From: Marinomonas gallaica
GTDB taxonomy: Bacteria; Pseudomonadota; Gammaproteobacteria; Pseudomonadales; Marinomonadaceae
Direction: 5' to 3'
Assembly: GCF_001639745.1 (NCBI RefSeq)
Contig: NZ_LTAX01000010.1
Span: 1-64,000, forward strand
DNA: 64,000 nt
Both the position numbers and the translations under genes were made by a program. The notes below the pieces were generated by a model, which did not search any database, had not been told where the DNA came from, and worked only from the letters and a program-made list of their open reading frames with translations. Of this stretch, positions 27,839 through 35,493 are shown piece after piece; position 1 is the first letter of the stretch, and the number at the start of each line of letters is the position of its first letter.

Positions 27839-27864
27839 CATAACTGTATAAATATACAGTTATG
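27839..27864. promoter_or_regulatory. LexA-type SOS box upstream of the RAYT gene
   Basis: Core CTGTATAAATATACAG (27844-27859) fits CTGT-N8-ACAG exactly, inside a perfect 12-bp-arm palindrome CATAACTGTATA-AA-TATACAGTTATG. It is 44 bp before the RAYT start codon on the minus strand, where a repressor would act. A run of six T follows on the plus strand, so the palindrome could also act as a terminator in that direction. Confidence 0.6.
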
Positions 27865-28011
27865 GTTTTTTCTCTTACCGTTTATGAGTGCGATCGGGGA
27901 AATAGCTTCTAGGGTAGGGGCGGTGCCAACGGTAGAAGAAGTGTTGCTAAAACAGTAACAGTTATTCGAAGGTGATGTTGAATGATATTTTACGTATATA
28001 AGTTATCGATC

Positions 28012-28758
28012 TTATCTTTTTTGTGCTGCAATAAGTGTTCGGTACTTTGCTGGTGTAATCTTAACGATGCTCTTAAATTCTCTCACTAAATGAGACTGGT
28101 CAGAGAAACCGCACTCCAAAGCGATATGAGTTAGAGTGCTATCTGTTTTTGTTTTGATCTCATTCATTGCATGGCGAACACGATATATCCGCTCCAAATG
28201 CTTTGGTGTAATGCCACACTGATGCTTGATATGTCTTTCTAGCTGGCGCTGACTAAGGGGGATTTGATCGAGGGCATCAAGAAGAGAAGTGTGCTCGCTG
28301 AGCTGTTGAATAAAAGCTCGCGTGAAATCGGCAATATGATTATGCGTTTGGCTAAAGTCAAAAAAGGGCTCTAAGACTTTTTTAAAGTCTGTTAAATCGG
28401 AGCAGCATCTTGCTTTTTTCGCAATGAAAGCTAGGTTTTTAGGATCAGTTAGAGGATGTCCGAAAGATTCTAATTGAGTGAAGCCTGCCGGTTGAAAGCG
28501 AAGCCCAAAAAGTAACATTTCAGATGAGTACCTAAGCTTTTTGGATTGTATAGAATGTCGTTGAAAGTCATAGGCGTATTTGATTGGTGCATCGTCAACG
28601 AGGGCACTTCCTTTTATTAAAAATGTGACGCCTGTCCCAGCATCACTTGGAAGCCATACCTCTCCAGCCAAAGCGCTACGTGCAAGCCAAATGGCCTGCA
28701 CATACTTACTGGCATCACCTTGAGGTGCTTCTATATCGAGAGAAAGCGCTTCAGTCAT
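28012..28758 (-). CDS. AraC-family transcriptional regulator
   Basis: 248-aa protein. The N-terminal half is a DUF6597-like sensor region (MTEALSLDIEAPQGDASKYVQAIW). The C-terminal half is the AraC double helix-turn-helix (QLERHIKHQCGITPKHLERI, then ECGFSDQSHLVREFKSI and TPAKYRTL). The frame is open to 28824, but the ATG at 28758 overlaps the stop of the upstream AhpD-like gene by 8 nt and starts at the natural domain edge, giving a coupled two-gene unit. It probably controls this operon in response to an oxidative or aromatic signal; that is inference from the partner gene. Confidence 0.85.
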   Translation of the reverse strand: MTEALSLDIEAPQGDASKYVQAIWLARSALAGEVWLPSDAGTGVTFLIKGSALVDDAPIKYAYDFQRHSIQSKKLRYSSEMLLFGLRFQPAGFTQLESFGHPLTDPKNLAFIAKKARCCSDLTDFKKVLEPFFDFSQTHNHIADFTRAFIQQLSEHTSLLDALDQIPLSQRQLERHIKHQCGITPKHLERIYRVRHAMNEIKTKTDSTLTHIALECGFSDQSHLVREFKSIVKITPAKYRTLIAAQKR

Positions 28759-29197
28759 TGAAGTCCACGTTTGGCTTAAACATTTTGACGACTCGATTCC
28801 AGCTATTGATCGCATTAATAGCAATCGTTAGGGTTAACAAAGCCTCATCATCGAATTCTTGGGTCAATTTTGCATAAAACATATCGTCAATCGCTTCAGA
28901 TTGCGTCAGTTTTTCACACAACTCAAGCGCTAGGCATTCTTTAGCGGTGTAAAAGGGCATATCACGCCATGCACTCAATCCAATAATTCTATTATTATTT
29001 TCCCCATACTGTCGCGCTTGCTTCGTGTGCATTGCAATACAGTAGGCACATTGATTTAGTTGTGATGAGCGTAGCTTAACTAACTCCCAAATCGTGAGAC
29101 CAAAAGTCTCTTCCACATTTTGCTTGATCAATACCTCTTGATCAAAAAGGTGATTTAGTAAGGTAGAGGGTAAATTGACGTAATCAGCTCTTTTCAT
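28751..29197 (-). CDS. AhpD-like carboxymuconolactone decarboxylase-family protein
   Basis: 148-aa helical protein with the AhpD-type redox motif CAYCIAMHTKQAR (CxxC followed by H three residues later), found in alkylhydroperoxidase-like enzymes. LSAWRDMPFYTAKECLALEL is also typical of the group. Likely a cytoplasmic peroxide- or thiol-linked enzyme; the substrate is unknown. GGAGAG is well placed before the ATG. It is the first gene of the unit with the AraC regulator. Confidence 0.9.
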   Translation of the reverse strand: MKRADYVNLPSTLLNHLFDQEVLIKQNVEETFGLTIWELVKLRSSQLNQCAYCIAMHTKQARQYGENNNRIIGLSAWRDMPFYTAKECLALELCEKLTQSEAIDDMFYAKLTQEFDDEALLTLTIAINAINSWNRVVKMFKPNVDFND

Positions 29198-29701
29198 TGC
29201 TTCTCTCCGTTAGGTTTGAAAGGCAGTATAAGTGCGAAGATTGCTGAATAATTGAATAAAATCGACGTTTATTCTGAATTAAACCTGTCATCAATAATTA
29301 ATGGCAGGGCGCTATTTTCCCGAATCAAGTGCGAGTATCTTGCGAGGTGAGCAATATTGTCTTTAATTAGGTAAGTTATATGTTGCTATCGGATGTGAAT
29401 CGTCATTAGTCAGCAAGACTATTTTTATGAGTTCACTTTCAGCGTAAGCGATCTTAATCAGCCATTCAAAAATGGTGTGCTCACATGCTATCTAAGAGAT
29501 AAAGAAGCGTTAATTAAGACACCTACCTTAAAAAGTGACTCATACGTTCTGTACAGAATTTAGTTTTTCTTTGCTTCCCGTAAGAATGATTGGTCGTAGA
29601 TTAACGCGAAAAGGCTTTTTGTAGGCAAGCGTACGGTTTGGTGAGGTTTCGTTAATAAGGTAAAATTACCAGCACATTCATAGGTCTATTTAGGTGGTAT
29701 T
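29198..29701. other. 504-bp gap between the AhpD-like gene and the 125-aa protein gene
   Basis: No coding potential is evident. It holds one more copy of the island repeat (TTAATTAAGACACCTACCTTAAAAAGTGAC, split here as TTAATTAAGACACC then TACCTTAAAAAGTGAC, about 29511-29539) and a short palindrome TTCTGTACAGAA near 29545-29556. The far end carries the AGGTGG ribosome site of the next gene. The repeat copy lies about 2.9 kb from the main cluster and lacks the downstream hairpin. Confidence 0.55.
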
Positions 29702-30079
29702 TTGGGCTTTTTTAATAACTGGAATACGGCTGGTAAGATTGGTTACGTGATGCATGGGTTAACCGTTGAGCAGGGGGCTTCTCTTAAGGAAGGGGCATGT
29801 CACTCTGTGGTGAAGGCCTATGGCTGGAAGCAGGCTACGTTGTTAGCGGAGGAGCTCAAGTTAAGGCTGGATGAGTTTGAAGCCTATCGTGTGGTGTCGA
29901 AAATGATTGCTTACTACGTATATGGTAGAGCACTAGGAAGCCAAGATGCGCAAGCGGCGGCGTATGCTTTTTTAGAAGGGACAGGTGCGCTTAATGATTT
30001 GAACTGGGAAGATGAGAGCGATCCAGTTGTGTCTAGAATATTGGCTCAGCAAAGTTCATCTGACAACGCTAAAAACTAA
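29702..30079 (+). CDS. small protein, function unknown
   Basis: 125-aa protein without signal peptide or membrane segment, predicted mostly helical (EQGASLKEGACHSVVKAYGW, EELKLRLDEFEAYRVVSKMI). Start is TTG with AGGTGG 5-10 nt upstream. I do not recognise a family. It stands alone on the plus strand, upstream of another unrecognised gene; the 160-nt gap between them suggests separate transcription. Confidence 0.6.
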   Translation: MGFFNNWNTAGKIGYVMHGLTVEQGASLKEGACHSVVKAYGWKQATLLAEELKLRLDEFEAYRVVSKMIAYYVYGRALGSQDAQAAAYAFLEGTGALNDLNWEDESDPVVSRILAQQSSSDNAKN

Positions 30080-30239
30080 TTTGAATCCTATATTTTGATT
30101 ATATTTGTCAATTTAGCGTACAAAGTGGATCTTAACGTCGGTCGGTATTCAAAGCATTTTATTAGGCGTAGCATGGGTTGCAATATTTAAGACGAATACC
30201 GTCTCTATTGAATGCAGGCGTTCCAACAAGGAGTACCAG

Positions 30240-30923
30240 ATGCAACCTAAATTTACTGTTCAAATTGATTCTTTCAAGAAAATTAAGCAGATCGATAATG
30301 CGTGGTCTGATTCTGACTATAAAGCCATGCTAGCGTTGATGGGCTTTGATGATGATGTTGAAGCGATGAGTTCGTCGGAGCTGCGCGAAATGTGCATGAT
30401 GTCATTTAACGATCAAACACCTCAAGAGGCGGCAGCGATTGTACTAACACATCTTTTCCCTGAGTTGACAGAAGGTAAGGTAGATCAAATAAGTCACGAC
30501 ATGCTGGATGATCGCGCTTGGGAGCAGTATCCAAACTGCCTTTATCACGAATCTTTGTTTAGCGCCTACGCACTGTTGCGAGAAGCCTTCAATGGGACCT
30601 TTGCGCAGCCAACGGGTGTTGCATTAGAGCTGACGGTATCGGCGGCCAATGACGAGGATATGGAGATTTTTGATACCTCACCGCAGTCTGCGATGGTGCG
30701 TTTATTGGCCAACGGTCAAAGTGAAGATGCTTTAATACACCGCCTTTATGAAGATCAGATACAAGGTGATACGTTCGAAGAAGCACCTGGCATTATTTGG
30801 CAGCTGCAACAAATCACTGATAACGGCTCATCTCGTCAATTCAGCTTGCTGAGCTCTGAATTTTGGTTTGGAAGTTTTGAAGACATCGAAACATTTGAAG
30901 CTACATCACATGCGGATTCTTAA
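30240..30923 (+). CDS. acidic cytoplasmic protein, function unknown
   Basis: 227-aa, strongly acidic protein with no signal peptide or membrane segment. It begins MQPKFTVQIDSFKKIKQID and has a segment NDQTPQEAAAIVLTHLFPEL. An excellent AAGGAG site precedes the ATG and a strong terminator follows, so it is a real single-gene unit. I do not recognise the family. Confidence 0.75.
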   Translation: MQPKFTVQIDSFKKIKQIDNAWSDSDYKAMLALMGFDDDVEAMSSSELREMCMMSFNDQTPQEAAAIVLTHLFPELTEGKVDQISHDMLDDRAWEQYPNCLYHESLFSAYALLREAFNGTFAQPTGVALELTVSAANDEDMEIFDTSPQSAMVRLLANGQSEDALIHRLYEDQIQGDTFEEAPGIIWQLQQITDNGSSRQFSLLSSEFWFGSFEDIETFEATSHADS

Positions 30924-30957
30924 ATTTCAATAACCTCCACTGACATTTTTTGCAATC

Positions 30958-30986
30958 AGCCAGCTTTATTAACAGCTGGCTTTTTT
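30958..30986 (+). terminator. intrinsic terminator
   Basis: AGCCAGCT and AGCTGGCT pair around an 8-nt loop and are followed by T6. It sits 34 nt after the acidic protein gene. Confidence 0.88.
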
Positions 30987-31102
30987 ATAATGCCATTAAA
31001 GTGGCATAGCCATATTTTGGTTCTTTGATTGTAGTCTACAATTTCAGCATCCTAATCCTAGATAAGGTACCTGCTTACTAAAAAGTAAATTTCGTAATTA
31101 CA

Positions 31103-32227
31103 CTAATCAATAGTATTTTCAGACTTATCTGCCGCGGCATCCATTTTAACGGATTTGACGGCTTGATCTGTTACCAAGCAGAGTCCTTTAGCATGCTCGA
31201 CGGCATCGCCAGCACTTTGAATAAAAGCAAAAGGTACTTGGTAATCAGCATATTCATTGGCTGCGGACGTGATTTTTTCCGATCGATCGTTAGGTTTTAA
31301 GTCACGAATATAAACGGCTAAGATCCTGTCTGGATAAGCTTTAGCAATCTTTAAATAGGCGTAAACATCCTGCTGTCCTGAATCACCGACCAAGACTAAC
31401 TTTAAGTTTGGGTATGTTTTCAAGATGGTTTTAATACGATCAGTTTTATAATCTTGGTGGCCACTTTTAAACCAGCGGTCTTCACGTAAGCCAAAATCTT
31501 TTAGCAATATTGGCCCTTTTGGAAGGTTGTTGATACGTATAAATTCGGCGATCAAATCGTAAATATTCCACGGGCTGCTGGAGACATAGAAAAACGGGTT
31601 ATTAGCGTTACCCGTAGTGCCTTTATGCAAGGCGCTGTAAAACTCCGACGTGCCAGGTAATAGCGTGCGACTGTGGGCATTGTTGAACAGGACGGTTTTT
31701 GTATGTTTCAAAAAGCTTGTGGCACCTGTGTGCATGATGGTGTCGTCCACATCGCTGACTACGCCAAACTCGGTATTATCATCAGGTATGGATATCTCTG
31801 CCACGGTATACTTTTGCGCTTTGGGCAGCCCAGTGTCAGCGGGTTGTAACGTGACTTTTGTCCAAGGTTGTTCGACATCTTTTTTGGGTGGAGTAGGCCA
31901 TCGGTAGTGAAAGTAGCCATTGCCATCGGTATAGACATTTCGTTTGTCAGCACCAAGTGTCAGTTGAATTTCTGTGAAAGGGATTTCCGCGCTCTGGTAA
32001 CGACGCATCATGTGTACGAAGTTTTTCCAGTTACTGTCTTCGATGGTTCCTTGCACACCCTTGGCTTCTAACAATCGACCGGAAACCCATAATTCATCTC
32101 TCGTACCGTAGGTCATATAAGGCTCTACGATCACTGGTGCGTAGCCACGCCAACGTTTGAAGCGATGCTTGAGCTTGTCATAGCGCCTCTCAAGGCGGTA
32201 TACACATCGGCGAACAGTTTTATGCAT
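31103..32227 (-). CDS. App1-family phosphatase (DUF2183)
   Basis: 374-aa protein with the App1 catalytic domain: SDVDDTIMHTGATSF (DxDDT nucleophile motif), SSSPWNIYDLIAEFI, KTDRIKTIL and LVGDSGQQDVYAYLKIA. Yeast App1 is a phosphatidate phosphatase; bacterial homologues are assumed to dephosphorylate lipids or related substrates. The N-terminal ~110 residues form a beta-rich domain without recognised catalytic motifs. The frame opens at a TTG at 32290 without ribosome site; the ATG at 32227 has AGGA 7 nt upstream and is chosen. Confidence 0.87.
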   Translation of the reverse strand: MHKTVRRCVYRLERRYDKLKHRFKRWRGYAPVIVEPYMTYGTRDELWVSGRLLEAKGVQGTIEDSNWKNFVHMMRRYQSAEIPFTEIQLTLGADKRNVYTDGNGYFHYRWPTPPKKDVEQPWTKVTLQPADTGLPKAQKYTVAEISIPDDNTEFGVVSDVDDTIMHTGATSFLKHTKTVLFNNAHSRTLLPGTSEFYSALHKGTTGNANNPFFYVSSSPWNIYDLIAEFIRINNLPKGPILLKDFGLREDRWFKSGHQDYKTDRIKTILKTYPNLKLVLVGDSGQQDVYAYLKIAKAYPDRILAVYIRDLKPNDRSEKITSAANEYADYQVPFAFIQSAGDAVEHAKGLCLVTDQAVKSVKMDAAADKSENTID

Positions 32228-32490
32228 TCTAAATCCTAGAAATAAGGCCTGATGATAGTTGAACGGTGGTTTATGCTGTGAGGCTATCAAATATGCTACG
32301 TATAGTAAAAAATAACGTATTAGTCTTGTCTTTGATGACCATTGTTCGATGAATTATAGGGGATGAACCGTATTCTTTGAACATTGTGTTTTTAGCGTAC
32401 TTCTTTGCATATTCGAAGAAAGTCATCCAATCATTGAGACAGCGATAAGTTACTGCGTCATTATTAGTTTACACGTTACGAAAGGAGTAA

Positions 32491-34209
32491 ATGAAGATGA
32501 GCAAAGATGTTGCTGAAGTAATCGTTGAAACATTGGCTAACGCTGGCGCAAAGCGCTGCTATGGCGTTGTTGGCGATACAATCAACCATTTTACAGATAA
32601 AATTCGAACCTCTGAAATAGACTGGGTGCATGTTCGTCATGAAGAGGTTGGGGCATTTGCTGCTGGCGCGGAAGCCTACATGACTCAAGAATTAGCGCTT
32701 TGTGCAGGAACATGTGGGCCAGGCAGTCTTCACTTCATCAATGGTATTTTTGAATCTCATCGAAATGGATCACCTCTAGTATTCATTGCATCGAATGTTG
32801 ATCGCCAAGAAGAGGGGCTTAATTTCCCTCAAGAAGTCGATCAAACTAAGTTATATGAACAATGCTCTGTGTTTTGTGAAAGGATATCTCACCCTGATCA
32901 AGCTCAGCGAATCGTGACGCAAGCGGCTCAAGCAGCATTAGCCCATCAAGGTGTGGCCGTTGTGGTTGTAAATGGCGATATGTTCAAAGAAAAAATGCAC
33001 AGTGATATGCATTGGTCAGTGCATCGAACTCAGCCTGTTACTCACCCAAATCCCGAAGAGATGGATAAGCTAGTTGGGCTTATCGATGAGGCCGAAAAGA
33101 TTACGCTCTATGCGGGCATTGGTGCAAAAGGTGCCAACGAAGAGCTTATTCGATTAGCGAAATGTCTTAATGCTCCGATCGTCCACAGTACGCGCTCCAA
33201 AGAATTTATTGAGCCAAATAACCCTTATAATGCTGGAATGACAGGAATTTTGGGTAATAAAGCAGGAATGGAAGCCGTTCTGGATTGTGACCTATTAATT
33301 TGTTTGGGAACGGATTTTGCTTATACACAGTTCTACCCGACAAATGCCAAAATCGCACAGGTTAATCTCGATACCACCCATCTAGGTAAACGCTGCCCAA
33401 TTGACTTGGGTTTGACGGGTGATGTTAAGGCAACCGTTCAACAGTTGTTGCCAAAATTAAGTCAACGCAGCGATGAAGCTCATCTCGATAAAGCCCTAAA
33501 GCAATGGCAGAAAGACTTAGAAGGTTATCGTAAAGAAGAAGTCTCAGATCACTCTTTGATACACCCACAAACGGTGACGCGACGACTCAACGAGTTAGTC
33601 GGTGATAATGCTATCTTTACCGCAGATGGTGGCTCACCAATGGTATGGTTGTTACGTCACTTAGAAGCAAAAGGGTCGCGTCGTTTTCTTACTAGCTTAT
33701 CTCATGGCACTATGGCCAATGCTTATCCTCAGGCAATGGGTATTGCGAAAGCATATCCTGATCGTCCAGTCATCGCACTTTGTGGTGACGGTGGCATGAC
33801 CATGTTGATGGGGGATTTATTAACCTTGGTGCAGGAAAATATCCCAGTAAAACTGCTTATTTACAACAATGAATCCCTTGGTTTTGTTGAAATGGAGCAG
33901 CGCGTTGAAGGGCAGCTAGACAGCTTCACTAAGTTGCAAAACCCTGATTTTGCAGAAGTAGCGAAAGCAATGGGCTTGGATGCTTGGCGCGTTGAGCAAC
34001 CAGAAGACATTGATAATGCTATGAAACAATGGCTAGCTTCAGACAAACCTGCTTTGTTGGATGTCAAAGTCAGCCCTATGGAGCTTGTTATGCCTCCTAA
34101 AATTGAGGCAGGCCAAGTTGCTTCAACCGCCTTGTTCGGTATTAAAGCGGTACTAAACGGTCGTATGAGTGAAGTGACAGATTTGCTTAAAGATAACTTT
34201 CTTCGCTAA
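32491..34209 (+). CDS. poxB: pyruvate dehydrogenase (quinone) / pyruvate oxidase
   Basis: 572-aa ThDP- and FAD-dependent enzyme that decarboxylates pyruvate to acetate and passes electrons to ubiquinone at the membrane. It aligns well with E. coli PoxB: RHEEVGAFAAGAEAYMT, CAGTCGPGSLHFINGIFESHRN, a ThDP-binding region with CGDGGMTMLMGDLLTLVQ and NNESLGFVEMEQ. A strong AAAGGAG precedes ATG 32491. Expression in E. coli is stationary-phase dependent; nothing in the sequence settles this here. It has its own terminator and no operon partner. Confidence 0.93.
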   Translation: MKMSKDVAEVIVETLANAGAKRCYGVVGDTINHFTDKIRTSEIDWVHVRHEEVGAFAAGAEAYMTQELALCAGTCGPGSLHFINGIFESHRNGSPLVFIASNVDRQEEGLNFPQEVDQTKLYEQCSVFCERISHPDQAQRIVTQAAQAALAHQGVAVVVVNGDMFKEKMHSDMHWSVHRTQPVTHPNPEEMDKLVGLIDEAEKITLYAGIGAKGANEELIRLAKCLNAPIVHSTRSKEFIEPNNPYNAGMTGILGNKAGMEAVLDCDLLICLGTDFAYTQFYPTNAKIAQVNLDTTHLGKRCPIDLGLTGDVKATVQQLLPKLSQRSDEAHLDKALKQWQKDLEGYRKEEVSDHSLIHPQTVTRRLNELVGDNAIFTADGGSPMVWLLRHLEAKGSRRFLTSLSHGTMANAYPQAMGIAKAYPDRPVIALCGDGGMTMLMGDLLTLVQENIPVKLLIYNNESLGFVEMEQRVEGQLDSFTKLQNPDFAEVAKAMGLDAWRVEQPEDIDNAMKQWLASDKPALLDVKVSPMELVMPPKIEAGQVASTALFGIKAVLNGRMSEVTDLLKDNFLR

Positions 34210-34249
34210 AAATCGAGCTCAGTGAAGTGATTTTTACGCAATCAGAATT

Positions 34250-34285
34250 CCCCATGAACAGCAACCATGTTCATGGGGATTTTTT
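34250..34285 (+). terminator. intrinsic terminator after poxB
   Basis: CCCCATGAACA and TGTTCATGGGG form a perfect 11-bp stem around a 7-nt loop, followed by A and T6. Confidence 0.9.
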
Positions 34286-34381
34286 GACCTCTATTTCTGC
34301 TAGAGATATGGGCGAAGAAATCGAGACACTGGCCAAGCAATTCGCCAGCTAAAAAGAAACGCTCATCTTTCTCTTGGCTGT

Positions 34382-35257
34382 TTATTCGGTCTTTGAGTCC
34401 TCTTCGCGACTCGTTAGGCTCAAAGGTTCCTTAAACGTCAGTGTACGATATGGGAATGGAATTTCAATGCCAGCATTATCAAGCCCATATTTGATAGCAG
34501 TAACGACTCGATCCCTACTTACGTGCATGCTCAGCGGGTCAGATTTCGCCCACCAGCGCACGGTAAAATCCAGCGAAGAAGCGTTAAATTCTCGGGCGTA
34601 TACCTCAATACCGCGGTCTTGATCGATCTCTTCAATGTTTTCAAGTGCTCCAATGATGACCTCACGTGCTTTGTTGACATCCTCACCGTAGGCCACACCA
34701 ACGACAAGGTCGAAACGCCGTATTGCAAGGTCTGTCAGTATATAAACAGGGTTTTTAAACAAAAAACTGTTCGGCACGACAATAAGTTGATCATCGACTT
34801 CACGAAGATAAGTTTCTCTAACTGTAATTTTTTCAACTCGACCGCTAATGCCTTCACACTCGATGTAATCGTTTATGCGCATAGGCTTTCGAAGCATGAT
34901 CAAGATACCCGCAAAAAAGTTTTCGAAGATATCTTTAAACGCCAACCCAACGGCAACGGAGCCTAGGCCTAATACTGTAAGTAATTTGGCCGGAGTGAGG
35001 CTTGGGAATATAACAGTGACCGCAAGCAATACACCTATCGTCCATAGGGTTACTTTCGTTAAGGTAATAAATAGGTCGCGTAACGAAGGGCGTATATTGG
35101 AGCGTTTGAAAGATTGTCTTAGTAGGTGTGTTAAAACAGCGGATACACACCAAGTAAGGAATAAAACGATGGCGGCAATAAAGAACAAAGGCAACATTTC
35201 AATTGTTCCCAGCCACATGCTGTGAGCTTTCTCTTGCAAAGGCTCCATAAATTTCAT
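34382..35257 (-). CDS. small-conductance mechanosensitive channel (MscS family)
   Basis: 291-aa MscS-type channel that opens under membrane tension in hypo-osmotic shock. Hydrophobic helices lie at about 20-45 and 65-90, followed by the pore helix VLGLGSVAVGLAFKDIFENFFAGI (Gly/Ala-rich, typical) and the beta domain GISGRVEKITVRETYLREVD and VVPNSFLF. The C-terminus is soluble, mixed alpha/beta. AAGGAG precedes the ATG. It is convergent with poxB. Confidence 0.93.
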   Translation of the reverse strand: MKFMEPLQEKAHSMWLGTIEMLPLFFIAAIVLFLTWCVSAVLTHLLRQSFKRSNIRPSLRDLFITLTKVTLWTIGVLLAVTVIFPSLTPAKLLTVLGLGSVAVGLAFKDIFENFFAGILIMLRKPMRINDYIECEGISGRVEKITVRETYLREVDDQLIVVPNSFLFKNPVYILTDLAIRRFDLVVGVAYGEDVNKAREVIIGALENIEEIDQDRGIEVYAREFNASSLDFTVRWWAKSDPLSMHVSRDRVVTAIKYGLDNAGIEIPFPYRTLTFKEPLSLTSREEDSKTE

Positions 35258-35493
35258 CAGTATACTCCTTAAAATGACTGAAACTTGAATGCCAGCGCTC
35301 AGATTGGGGATGAATTCTAGGTCGATTATAGAACAAAGTAGGCACGCCTCCCACGCAAAAGAATTGATTTTGAGGTATCGCTTGGACTAGAAAAATACGT
35401 GTAGAGAAATGAAATGGAAAGAATGAACAGTATCCATAAAAAATAAAGCAATTTATTTTAGTTTTATGATCTGGGTGAATATCAGGCGCACTA

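Noticed and set aside
29545-29556. TTCTGTACAGAA as a LexA site
   Set aside because: CTGT and ACAG are directly joined with no 8-base spacer, so it does not fit the LexA consensus.
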